A stretch of DNA of 64,000 nucleotides from Nocardioides sp. zg-DK7169 (GTDB lineage Bacteria > Actinomycetota > Actinomycetes > Propionibacteriales > Nocardioidaceae), in assembly GCF_013155365.1 (NCBI RefSeq), contig NZ_JABJRA010000006.1, positions 124,001 through 188,000 of the forward strand, given 5' to 3'. A model generated the notes under the pieces. The model searched no databases. It was not told where the DNA came from and saw nothing but the letters and a program-made list of their open reading frames with translations. This document shows positions 8,653-16,069 of this stretch, piece after piece. The position numbers were made by a program, and so were the translations under genes. Position 1 is the stretch's first letter. The number at the start of each line of letters is the position of its first letter.

Positions 8653-9900
8653 ATGACCGAAGAGCAGCCGCCCGCTGCCCCGTCGGACGTCGCCGCGCCC
8701 GCCGGACGACGCAAGGCCAAGCCCCAGCGTCGCCACACCGTGGCCAAGGTGATCGTCTCGATGATCCTCACCCTCGGCATGGTGAGCGCGCTCGGCACGA
8801 TCTGGCTCTACCGCGACCTGACGGACAACATGACCGTCGAGGACCTCACCGACCAGCTCGGTGACCGGCCCGACAAGGCGGTCGACGACGGCCCGCAGGA
8901 GCCGCTGAACATCCTGGTGATGGGCTCCGACGACCGTGACGGCGCCGGCAACAACATCGACGGCCTCACCGGTGGGGGCCAGCGCTCGGACACGACGCTG
9001 CTCTTCCACCTCTCCGGCGACCGCTCGCACGCGTACGGCGTGAGCATCCCGCGCGACTCGCTGGTCACCCGCCCGGACTGCATCGCCGAGGACGGCTCGG
9101 TGATCCCGGGCAAGGAGAACGCGATGTGGAACGACGCGTTCGCGCTCGGTGGCCCCGCCTGCACGATCCACCAGTTCGAGGAGCTCACCGACGTGCTGGT
9201 CGACCACTACGTGGTGGTCGACTTCGCCGGCTTCAAGGACATGGTCGACGCCATCGACGGCGTCCCGGTGTGCGTGCCCGAGGACATCGACGACCCGAAG
9301 CACGGGATCTTCATCGAGGCCGGCACCCGCGACCTGAGCGGCGACGACGCCCTCAACTACGTCCGCGCCCGCTACACCCTGGGCGACGGCTCCGACATCG
9401 GCCGGGTCAAGCGCCAGCAGGCGTTCGTCGCGGCGATGGCCAACAAGGTCGTCTCCGGCGGCGTGCTCGCCCGCCCGGACCGGCTGATCGGCTTCCTGCA
9501 GGCGGCGACCAAGTCGCTGACCGTGGACCCGGGGCTGAGCAACCCGCTGAAGATCAGCAAGGTCGGCCTGGGCTTCCAGGACATCGGCCTGAGCAACATC
9601 CGTTTCATCACCGTGCCGTGGGCCTACGACACCCGCGAGGAGTTCCGCGGCCGCGTCGTGTGGACCGACGCTGCGGCGACGGTCTGGAAGCGCGTGCGCG
9701 ACGACGAGCAGATCTCGCGCCGCCTCGACAGCGGTGCGATCAACGCCGCGACCGTCCCGGGAGCGGGCGGCTCGGGCTCCGGGTCCGGCGATGGCGACGG
9801 GGGCGACAGCACCAGCCCCTCGCCGAGCGACGACCCCGACACCGCGGCCCGCGACGAGGCGCAGCGCGAGGCCCTGGAGAGCGCGGGGCTGTGCGTGTGA
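8653..9900 (+). CDS. LytR-CpsA-Psr (LCP) family cell-wall glycopolymer transferase
   Basis: 415 residues. A short basic cytoplasmic tail and one membrane anchor (about residues 32-52) are followed by the extracytoplasmic LCP domain. This carries LNILVMGSDDRD, an Asp pair in RSDTTLLFHL and the pyrophosphate-binding Arg in VSIPRDSLV. Family members transfer teichoic-acid-like or other anionic polymers from polyprenyl carriers to peptidoglycan. The C terminus is a Gly/Ser/Asp-rich tail. The ATG at 8653 was chosen because the anchor follows directly; the frame continues open upstream without plausible coding sequence. It shares GTGA with the next small gene. Confidence 0.93.
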   Translation: MTEEQPPAAPSDVAAPAGRRKAKPQRRHTVAKVIVSMILTLGMVSALGTIWLYRDLTDNMTVEDLTDQLGDRPDKAVDDGPQEPLNILVMGSDDRDGAGNNIDGLTGGGQRSDTTLLFHLSGDRSHAYGVSIPRDSLVTRPDCIAEDGSVIPGKENAMWNDAFALGGPACTIHQFEELTDVLVDHYVVVDFAGFKDMVDAIDGVPVCVPEDIDDPKHGIFIEAGTRDLSGDDALNYVRARYTLGDGSDIGRVKRQQAFVAAMANKVVSGGVLARPDRLIGFLQAATKSLTVDPGLSNPLKISKVGLGFQDIGLSNIRFITVPWAYDTREEFRGRVVWTDAAATVWKRVRDDEQISRRLDSGAINAATVPGAGGSGSGSGDGDGGDSTSPSPSDDPDTAARDEAQREALESAGLCV

Positions 9901-10124
9901 GCACCGCACCCCAGCCCGAGAAGTCCCGCTCCGAGGAGCCCCGGCCCGAGAAGCCCCGCGCCGAGCGGTCCGAGTCGGACTGGGAGCGCAGGAAGCGCCT
10001 CGCCGACGTGTTCGGCGAGACGCTCCCCGAGACCACGCGCGACGAGCGCGAGCCGGAGCCCGGCGGGGGCCGTGGCAGCGACGACTGGCTGCTCTCGCAG
10101 GTGCCGCCGCACCACGGTTCCTGA
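9897..10124 (+). CDS. Small charged protein downstream of LCP
   Basis: 75 residues, starting with the GTG in the GTGA overlap with the LCP stop (9897-9900). The N-terminal half is a run of Glu/Lys/Arg/Pro, followed by SDWERRKRLADVFGETLPETTRDERE, which is likely helical, and a C-terminal DDWLLSQVPPHH. There is no signal peptide or membrane segment. The tight coupling to LCP argues for a real gene. Function unknown. Confidence 0.68.
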   Translation: MSTAPQPEKSRSEEPRPEKPRAERSESDWERRKRLADVFGETLPETTRDEREPEPGGGRGSDDWLLSQVPPHHGS

Positions 10125-10136
10125 GCGGCTCCGGGC

Positions 10137-10568
10137 TCAGACGCCCGGGTTGGTGGCTCCCGGACCGCCGGTGACGCCGGGGTTGGTGGTGCCGCTCGTG
10201 CCGGACGGGCCCTGCTGGGCCGCGAGCAGGTCACGGATCTCGCCGAGGATCTTGATGTCCTCCGGGGTGCCGGGAGGGGCGCTGGGGAAGTAGCGCTCCT
10301 TGGCCTTGGTGTACGGCGCGACGATGAAGAAGTAGACGACCGCGGCCAAGATGACGAACGACACCAGCGCGGTGAGGAACGCCCCGACCGAGACGCCCCC
10401 GGGGTTGTAGGACGAGAAGTTCGGCGTGTTGAAGACCTTGCCGATGAGGTCCATGAGCAGGTTCACCATCGCCTCCACCACGGTGGCGAACGCGCCGCCC
10501 ATGATGAACGCGACGGCGAGCTCGATGAGGTTGCCGCGGAGAAGGAAGTTCTTGAATCCGCTCAGCAT
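10137..10568 (-). CDS. mscL: Large-conductance mechanosensitive channel
   Basis: 143 residues. Starts LSGFKNFLLRGNLIELAVAF, the conserved N-terminal amphipathic helix and first transmembrane helix with the MGGAFATVV pore region; TM2 is VGAFLTALVSFVILAAVVYFF. The cytoplasmic helix (TPEDIKILGEIRDLLAA) and a Gly/Pro/Thr-rich tail follow. The channel releases solutes on hypo-osmotic shock. AGGAG lies ahead of the ATG at 10568. It is the last gene of a minus-strand run ruc-SAF-mscL, matching the M. tuberculosis Rv0985c-Rv0991c neighbourhood. Confidence 0.96.
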   Translation of the reverse strand: MLSGFKNFLLRGNLIELAVAFIMGGAFATVVEAMVNLLMDLIGKVFNTPNFSSYNPGGVSVGAFLTALVSFVILAAVVYFFIVAPYTKAKERYFPSAPPGTPEDIKILGEIRDLLAAQQGPSGTSGTTNPGVTGGPGATNPGV

Positions 10569-10615
10569 GGGTGCTCCTAAGCGAGAGCCGGGGGGGAGAA
10601 ACAGGTCACGGAAGG

Positions 10616-11263
10616 CTAGCGGCTGTAGGAGAAGCTCAGGTAGTGCCGGGCGGCCGCGTCGGCGAGGCCGGGCACGTCGCCCTCGAGCGCGCCGACCACG
10701 ACGAGCCGGCCCCCGAGGCCCTGGGCGCCGGCGTCCGCGGCGTGGTCCGGGACCGCCAGCACCGGCACGGAGTGCGCCACGACCGCCGGCTCGCCGCCCT
10801 GCGGGTCGGCCGCCACCAGGTCGACCACGTCGCCGACGCGGAGCAGCGCGACCATGCCGGCGTCGGGGAGCCGGACCGGCACCGCGACCGTGCCGGGGTG
10901 GGCCTGGGTCAGCGCCGGCCCGACGAGGCGTACGTCGGTCACCGCCTCGCCGGCGCGCAGCGGGGAGGCGAGCACCCGGCCGACCGGCTCCTCGGCCAGC
11001 CCGGCGGGCGCGGTGCCGGGCGCGAAGCCGACCTCGACCAGGTCGCCCGCGACCAGCGCCGCGCCGGAGGGCAGGTCGCGCGCGGCGACGAGCACCGGCT
11101 CGCGCTCCGGCGGGGCGGCGGCGCCCGCCTGGAGCCCGGCCGCGACCGCGACGGCGGCGAGCAGCGCGGCCAGCAGCCGGCGCCGGGCCAGCACCGCACG
11201 GCGTACGGCGCGCGCGGCGCGGACCGGTCCGCGCGGGGTGACGGGGGAGAGGTCGAGGGGCAC
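10616..11263 (-). CDS. SAF domain protein, CpaB-like
   Basis: 215 residues from a GTG at 11263. A basic N terminus and one membrane helix (LLAALLAAVAVAAGLQAG) are followed by an SAF domain: VLVAARDLPSGAALVAGDLVEVGF and RVLASPLRAGEAVTDVRLVG. This architecture is like CpaB/RcpC proteins of Flp pilus assembly, but no other pilus genes are nearby, so a stand-alone SAF protein is the safe call. The cell-surface location is inferred from the anchor. It lies between ruc and mscL on the same strand. Confidence 0.8.
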   Translation of the reverse strand: MPLDLSPVTPRGPVRAARAVRRAVLARRRLLAALLAAVAVAAGLQAGAAAPPEREPVLVAARDLPSGAALVAGDLVEVGFAPGTAPAGLAEEPVGRVLASPLRAGEAVTDVRLVGPALTQAHPGTVAVPVRLPDAGMVALLRVGDVVDLVAADPQGGEPAVVAHSVPVLAVPDHAADAGAQGLGGRLVVVGALEGDVPGLADAAARHYLSFSYSR

Positions 11264-11375
11264 GCCTCGACGCTAGGACGCACCGAGGCCCTCCGCAGCG
11301 GCCCTCCACAGGGGCCGCCCCGAAGGGCCGGACGGGCTCGCGAGGAGCCCTGGTCAGCGGGGGATCAGCGGGCGG

Positions 11376-11687
11376 TCAGCTCGCGGTGCTGGCCGTGCTC
11401 GTGGTGCTGGAGGACGAGGAGGTCTCCGACTTCGTCGTGGTGCTGCTCGAGGAGGAGTCGCTCGAGGAGGACGTCGAGGAGCTCGCGGCGGGCTCGCTCG
11501 CCGAGGACGAGGAGCGGCTGTCGGTGCGGTAGAAGCCCGACCCCTTGAAGACGACGCCGACGGCGTTGTAGAGCTTGCGGAGCTTGCCGGTGCAGGCGGG
11601 GCACTCGGTCAGGGCGTCCTCGGAGAAGCTCTGGACCTGCTCGAACTGGTGGCCGCACTCGGTGCAGGCGTACTGGTAGGTAGGCAT
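11376..11687 (-). CDS. ruc: FmdB-family zinc ribbon protein, Ruc-like redox-regulated chaperone
   Basis: 103 residues. MPTYQYACTECGHQFEQVQ and LTECPACTGKLRKL supply two CxxC knuckles for one zinc, followed by NAVGVVFKGSGFYRTDSR, and then a tail that is almost only Ser, Thr, Glu and Lys. This is the layout of M. tuberculosis Rv0991c (Ruc), a chaperone activated when oxidation releases zinc, with a disordered C terminus and membership in the HrcA regulon. The CIRCE-like site 79 bases upstream fits this regulation, and gene neighbours also match. The frame stays open upstream of the ATG at 11687, but that part is shadow of the opposite gene. Confidence 0.9.
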   Translation of the reverse strand: MPTYQYACTECGHQFEQVQSFSEDALTECPACTGKLRKLYNAVGVVFKGSGFYRTDSRSSSSASEPAASSSTSSSSDSSSSSTTTKSETSSSSSTTSTASTAS

Positions 11688-11765
11688 GGGGGCTCCGGGG
11701 TGCTCGGGACTGCTGGGCGGACGAGGTCCGCGCTGGAAGGTCGTGTCGACGCCGAGGTGACGACG

Positions 11766-11792
11766 TTGGCACTCGACGTGCGCGAGTGCCAA
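11766..11792. promoter_or_regulatory. CIRCE-like HrcA operator
   Basis: TTGGCACTC (11766-11774), nine spacer bases, GAGTGCCAA (11784-11792). This is the CIRCE layout (TTAGCACTC-N9-GAGTGCTAA) with symmetric A-to-G changes in both arms, so the palindrome stays perfect. A TATCAT -10-like hexamer for ruc (complement of 11792-11797) abuts it, so ruc transcription would start inside the operator. The site is also 27 bases before the acylase start codon, so that gene could be affected too. Confidence 0.85.
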
Positions 11793-11819
11793 TGATACGA
11801 CACGGCAGAATGGCACGCG

Positions 11820-14435
11820 ATGAGCAACGCCACATCCTCGCAGGGCCGGGTCCGTGGGTGGGCCCGGTCGTTCGCGAGCCAGCCGCGGGCCGTCCGCGTC
11901 ACGACGTACCTCGCGGCGGTGCTGGCCGTGGTGCTGGTGGCCGGGCTGCTGGCGGCGACGGCCCTCGAGCGCCGGGCGCTGCCGCAGCTCGACGGGTCCC
12001 GCGAGCTGCCGGGGCTGGGCGCCGACGTCGAGGTGCTGCGCGACGAGCACGGCGTGCCGCAGATCTACGGCGACTCCCTGGACGACCTGATGCGGGCCCA
12101 GGGCTACGTGCACGCCCAGGAGCGGTTCTTCGAGATGGACGTGCGCCGCCACGCGACGGCCGGCAGGCTCGCCGAGCTGTTCGGCGAGAAGGCCGTCGAG
12201 AGCGACGCGATGGTCCGCACGATGGGCTGGCGGCGGGTCGCGGAGCGTGAGCTGGCGATGGTCGCCCCCGCGGCCCGGGAGGCCCTCGAGGCGTACGCCG
12301 CCGGCGTCAACGCGTTCCTCGAGCAGCACTCGACCTCCGAGATCGCGGTGGAGTACACCGTGCTGCGCCTCGGCGGGCTGGGCTACTCCCCGGAGGAGTG
12401 GACGCCCGTGGACTCGCTGGCCTGGCTCAAGGCGATGGCGTGGGACCTGCGCGGCAACATGGGCGAGGAGATCGCCCGGGCGCTGGCCGTGGCCGAGGTC
12501 GGGGTCGAGCGGGCGCGCCAGCTGTGGCCGGCGTACCCGTTCGAGGAGCACGCGCCGATCGTCGGCGAGGGCGCGGTGATCGACGGCGTCTTCGAGCCCG
12601 GCGCCTCCGGCCCGGACAGCCGCAACCCGATGCGCCCCGGCTACACCGCCGGCGAGCGCGCGGTGCTGCGCGAGGTCGGGGCCAGCGTGCGGGCGCTGCC
12701 GGCGCTGCTCGGGCGCGGCGACGGCATCGGCTCCAACAGCTGGGTGGTCGACCCCCGGCACACCACCACCGGCGGCGCGCTGCTCGCCAACGACCCGCAC
12801 CTCGGCGTCACGATGCCGGGGGTGTGGATGCAGGTCGGCCTGCACTGCCGCACCGTCTCCGAGGACTGCCCGCTGGACGTGTCCGGCTTCAGCTTCTCCG
12901 GGGTCCCCGGCGTGATGATCGGGCACAACGGCGACATCGCCTGGGGGTTCACCAACCTCGGGCCGGACGTCAGCGACCTCTACCTCGAGCAGATCGACGG
13001 CGGCCGCTGGCTCGACGACCGCGGCTGGCGGCCGCTGGAGGTGCGCCGCGAGACCATCGAGGTGGCCGGCGGCGACGACGTCGAGATCGTGGTCCGCAGC
13101 ACCGACCAGGGCCCGGTGCTCTCCGGCGTCTCCGACCAGATCGCCTCCGTGGGCCTCGCCCGCGGGGAGCGCGACGGGCGGGAGTACGCCGTGTCGCTGG
13201 CATGGACCGCGCTGGACCCCGCCCCGACCGCCGACGCGATCCTGGCGCTCAACCTGGCCACCGACTGGGACTCCTTCCGCGCCGCCGCCGCGGCGTTCTC
13301 GGTGCCGGCGCAGAACCTCGTGTACGCCGACACCCGTGGCCACGTCGGCTACCAGGCCCCCGGGCGGGTGCCGGTGCGCAAGTCCGGCAACGACGGCACG
13401 ATGCCCGGGCGCGGCTGGCGCGCGGAGGACGAGTGGACGCCGACGTCGGTGCCGTTCGACGCGCTGCCCTTCGCCCTCGACCCCGACGAGGGGTTCGTCG
13501 TCACCGCCAACCAGGCGGTCGTCGGGCCGGGCTACCCCTACCACCTCACCGACGACTGGGACCGCGGCTACCGCTCCCAGCGGATCCGCGACCGGCTCAC
13601 CGACCGGCTCGCCGACGGGGGTCGGGTCTCCGCAGACGACCTGCTCGACATCCAGCTGGACCGGCACCACCCGCTCGCCGCGGTCCTCACGCCGTACCTC
13701 CTCGACGTGGGGCTGCCGGCCGGTTACGCCTCCGACGGCCAGCGGGTGCTGGAGGAGTGGGACCACAGCCAGGGCGCCGACAGTGCGGGCGCGGCGTACT
13801 TCAACGTGGTGTGGCGCAACCTGCTCGAGCTGACCTTCCACGACGAGCTCTCCGAGGAGCTGTGGCCAGACGGCGGGCAGCGCTGGTACGCCGTCGTCGA
13901 GGACCTGCTCACCCGCCCCGACGACCCGTGGTGGGACGACGTGCGCACCGAGGAGCGCGAGACCCGCGACGACGTCCTCGAGGCGGCGCTCATCGAGGCC
14001 CGCGACGACCTGACCCGGCTCTCCGACCGCGACCCAGGCTCTTGGCGCTGGGGCCAGCTGCACCGCCTCGAGCTGCGCTCGCCGTCGCTGGGGGAGTCCG
14101 GGATCGGCCTGGTCGAGCGGCTGGTGAACCGCGGCGGTTGGCAGGTCGGCGGCGGCAGCTCGACGGTCGACGCGACCGCCTGGGACGCCGCCGAGGGCTT
14201 CGAGGTCAGCGCCGCCCCGTCGATGCGCATGGTGGTCTCGCTCGCCGACCTCGACGACTCCCGCTGGATCAGCCTCACCGGGGTCTCCGGCCACCCCGCC
14301 AGCGAGCACTACACCGACCAGACCGACCTCTGGGCACGCGGCGAGACCATCCCCTGGCCCTTCGGCCGCGACGAGGTCGAGGCCGCCGCCGAGCACCGCC
14401 TGGTGCTCGAGGCGGTCGAGGACGACGAGGACTGA
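11820..14435 (+). CDS. Penicillin acylase (Ntn-hydrolase) family protein
   Basis: 871 residues. A basic N terminus and one membrane anchor (YLAAVLAVVLVAGLLAATAL) precede the acylase domain: VEVLRDEHGVPQIYGDS, AQGYVHAQERFFEMDVRR. The autocatalytic cleavage site and N-terminal nucleophile is Ser305 in GDGIGSNSWVV, followed by the oxyanion/binding motif LLANDPHLG and MIGHNGDIAWGFTN. It should be processed into alpha and beta chains and act outside the membrane on amides or acyl-homoserine-lactone-like substrates; the actual substrate is not predictable. It is divergent from ruc and shares the CIRCE-containing intergenic region. This gene is absent from the corresponding mycobacterial neighbourhood. 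Confidence 0.92.
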   Translation: MSNATSSQGRVRGWARSFASQPRAVRVTTYLAAVLAVVLVAGLLAATALERRALPQLDGSRELPGLGADVEVLRDEHGVPQIYGDSLDDLMRAQGYVHAQERFFEMDVRRHATAGRLAELFGEKAVESDAMVRTMGWRRVAERELAMVAPAAREALEAYAAGVNAFLEQHSTSEIAVEYTVLRLGGLGYSPEEWTPVDSLAWLKAMAWDLRGNMGEEIARALAVAEVGVERARQLWPAYPFEEHAPIVGEGAVIDGVFEPGASGPDSRNPMRPGYTAGERAVLREVGASVRALPALLGRGDGIGSNSWVVDPRHTTTGGALLANDPHLGVTMPGVWMQVGLHCRTVSEDCPLDVSGFSFSGVPGVMIGHNGDIAWGFTNLGPDVSDLYLEQIDGGRWLDDRGWRPLEVRRETIEVAGGDDVEIVVRSTDQGPVLSGVSDQIASVGLARGERDGREYAVSLAWTALDPAPTADAILALNLATDWDSFRAAAAAFSVPAQNLVYADTRGHVGYQAPGRVPVRKSGNDGTMPGRGWRAEDEWTPTSVPFDALPFALDPDEGFVVTANQAVVGPGYPYHLTDDWDRGYRSQRIRDRLTDRLADGGRVSADDLLDIQLDRHHPLAAVLTPYLLDVGLPAGYASDGQRVLEEWDHSQGADSAGAAYFNVVWRNLLELTFHDELSEELWPDGGQRWYAVVEDLLTRPDDPWWDDVRTEERETRDDVLEAALIEARDDLTRLSDRDPGSWRWGQLHRLELRSPSLGESGIGLVERLVNRGGWQVGGGSSTVDATAWDAAEGFEVSAAPSMRMVVSLADLDDSRWISLTGVSGHPASEHYTDQTDLWARGETIPWPFGRDEVEAAAEHRLVLEAVEDDED

Positions 14436-14454
14436 GGCTCGGCGTCCCGCGCGC

Positions 14455-14544
14455 CGGCGGCCGAGCGGGGCGAGGTTGCAGCTGCACGCCGGGCCACCGG
14501 TCGGGCCGGTGGCGTGGGCGACGACGTGGTCGGTGTGCAGCGCC
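14455..14544 (-). pseudogene. Duplicated fragment of the DUF222/HNH gene (HNH end)
   Basis: About 90 bases nearly identical to 14786-14876 inside the HNH endonuclease gene; only a few substitutions and one missing base (after GGTCGGTGT) distinguish them. The fragment covers the ATGPTGGPTCSCNLAPLCRR part of the HNH motif and has no start or remaining domain. It lies between the acylase stop and the intact gene, as expected from partial duplication or an eroded neighbour copy of a repeated 13E12-type gene. Confidence 0.8.
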
Positions 14545-14598
14545 GGTGGTCGAGCTTGCCGAGACCGGAGTCAGAGGGCCGAGCCGGGGCAGGGGTGT

Positions 14599-14627
14599 GA
14601 CCCCGCCGGCTTGCTGCTGGCGGGGTC
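14599..14627. terminator. Hairpin between convergent acylase and HNH genes
   Basis: GACCCCGCC (14599-14607) pairs with GGCGGGGTC (14619-14627) across an 11-base loop. It lies between two converging stop codons. There is no T-run, which is usual for actinobacterial terminators. Confidence 0.6.
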
Positions 14628-14640
14628 CGGTGCGGTGGAT

Positions 14641-15951
14641 CTACTCGTCGGGCGGGTGGGTGGTGACGAGGCGGGTGGTGCCGCGGTCCTTCACGAGGTG
14701 GAGCCCATGGGGTGAGCGCCAGAGGTACGTCGCGGCGTCGGTCTTGTCGTAGGTCCAGGCCGTGTGGGTCTTGGCCCGGTGATGTCGGCGGCAGAGCGGG
14801 GCGAGATTGCAGCTGCACGTCGGGCCACCGGTCGGGCCGGTGGCGTGGGCGACGACGTGGTCGGTGTCGCAGCGCCTCGCCGGGCGTTCGCACCACGGGA
14901 ACGCACACGTCGGCTGAGCCAGACGGGTCTGGTCGACGAGCCGGTCCGGGATCGCGTAGGCGTCGGTGTGGTGGTGCGCCTCGAGGTCGATCACCGGCTT
15001 GATCACCACCTGCGCGTCACCGCTGCACCAGTCACGGACCTGCTCGGTCGACACGATCGACCGGGTTTCCTCCACGTGTGCAATGCCTGCCTCGTCGCGG
15101 GAGATCGCGGCGTGGGAGAGGTGGACGTGGATGACGACCTGGCGGGGCTTCACCACGGACGCGGCGCCCTCACCCGCTTCGGCGCGCAGGTCGAACGCCA
15201 GCTGCCGTCGGGCGAGCTCACCGGCGGCCATCGAGCGGCGCACGTCCAACGACTCGGTGGACCCGAGCGCGGAGAGCTCCTCAGCCCCCTGGCGGATCGC
15301 AGTGTCGAGGTCGATCGCGTCGGCGAGGTCGAGGACGCCCTCGACGTGCACGGTGCCGTCGTGGGTGGCCTCGCGGGTGCGGACGTCGAAGCGGCGCCCG
15401 TCGGCGGCCTTACAGCGCTGCCTCTCCGCACCCTCGGGGTCGAAGGTGACGCGGGCCTGGTCGACGAGCCGCTCGATCCCGGCCCAGCCGATCTTCCCCA
15501 CGAAGCCGGCGAGCTGGCGGTCCACGAACTCCGCACCGTCAAGGGGAAGGGCGGTGGTCAGCTGCGCGACCCGGCGGGCCTTCCACACCGGCACCTCGCC
15601 GGCACGGACCAGCCTCCAGGTGCGCTTCAGTCGGTGCGCGAGCTCGAGCGCGTCACCGACCAACGAGCGGGCGGAGTCGGTGGACATGCCGAGCGCGGCG
15701 CCGAGCTCCATCGGCGCGAACTCCGCCACCAACGGCGTCCCCTCGCCGGCCAGCGGCACCGCCAGCTCGCCGAAGACCAGCCCGGTGGTCGGTGCCGCGT
15801 CGGCGACCGACTCCTCGGGGTGCATCGCCGCCCACACCAGAGCGGCCTCCAGGATCAGCACCTCGCCGCGCTGCACCGCAGCCCGCTGCTCCTGCGCGAA
15901 CGCCAGCACGGCGGCTGGGGTGTCGCACTCGGGGAGTTCGGGGGAGGCCAT
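14641..15951 (-). CDS. DUF222 / 13E12-repeat family HNH endonuclease
   Basis: 436 residues. The N-terminal DUF222 domain (helical, from LAFAQEQRAAVQRGEV to about residue 300) is followed by the HNH nuclease motif CAFPWCERPARRCDTDHVVA ... CNLAPLCRRHHRAKT near the C terminus. This family is multicopy in actinobacteria (13E12 repeats of M. tuberculosis), several of which are LexA-controlled. Here a perfect SOS box lies 12 bases ahead of the ATG at 15951. The true role is unsettled; mobile or DNA-repair-associated functions have been proposed. A nearby partial copy (14455-14544) and an IS next door mark this as an accessory island. Confidence 0.92.
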   Translation of the reverse strand: MASPELPECDTPAAVLAFAQEQRAAVQRGEVLILEAALVWAAMHPEESVADAAPTTGLVFGELAVPLAGEGTPLVAEFAPMELGAALGMSTDSARSLVGDALELAHRLKRTWRLVRAGEVPVWKARRVAQLTTALPLDGAEFVDRQLAGFVGKIGWAGIERLVDQARVTFDPEGAERQRCKAADGRRFDVRTREATHDGTVHVEGVLDLADAIDLDTAIRQGAEELSALGSTESLDVRRSMAAGELARRQLAFDLRAEAGEGAASVVKPRQVVIHVHLSHAAISRDEAGIAHVEETRSIVSTEQVRDWCSGDAQVVIKPVIDLEAHHHTDAYAIPDRLVDQTRLAQPTCAFPWCERPARRCDTDHVVAHATGPTGGPTCSCNLAPLCRRHHRAKTHTAWTYDKTDAATYLWRSPHGLHLVKDRGTTRLVTTHPPDE

Positions 15952-15962
15952 GCCTCATCCTG

Positions 15963-15980
15963 CTCGAACGCGTGTTCGAG
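15963..15980. promoter_or_regulatory. LexA SOS box upstream of the HNH gene
   Basis: CTCGAAC-GCGT-GTTCGAG is a perfect palindrome matching the actinobacterial LexA consensus TCGAAC-N4-GTTCGA. It ends 12 bases from the start codon at 15951. Binding there would block transcription or initiation, so the gene should be induced by DNA damage. Confidence 0.85.
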
Positions 15981-16063
15981 GACAAGGGTCTCTCCACCGC
16001 TGTCCTCAGGTTCCTCGGCCGTGCTCTCGACGAGCTCGACCGACGGTGCGCTCGACCCGGAGA

Positions 16064-16069
16064 CCTAGA
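16064..16069. repeat. Left target-site duplication of the IS481 element
   Basis: CCTAGA directly before the left inverted repeat; identical to 17200-17205. It fits the NCTAGN target preference described for IS481. Confidence 0.9.

Noticed and set aside
11688..14396. Upstream in-frame extension of ruc across the acylase gene
   Set aside because: Composition is that of an antisense shadow; the ATG at 11687 starts the conserved MPTYQYxC motif, and the promoter and CIRCE lie between.
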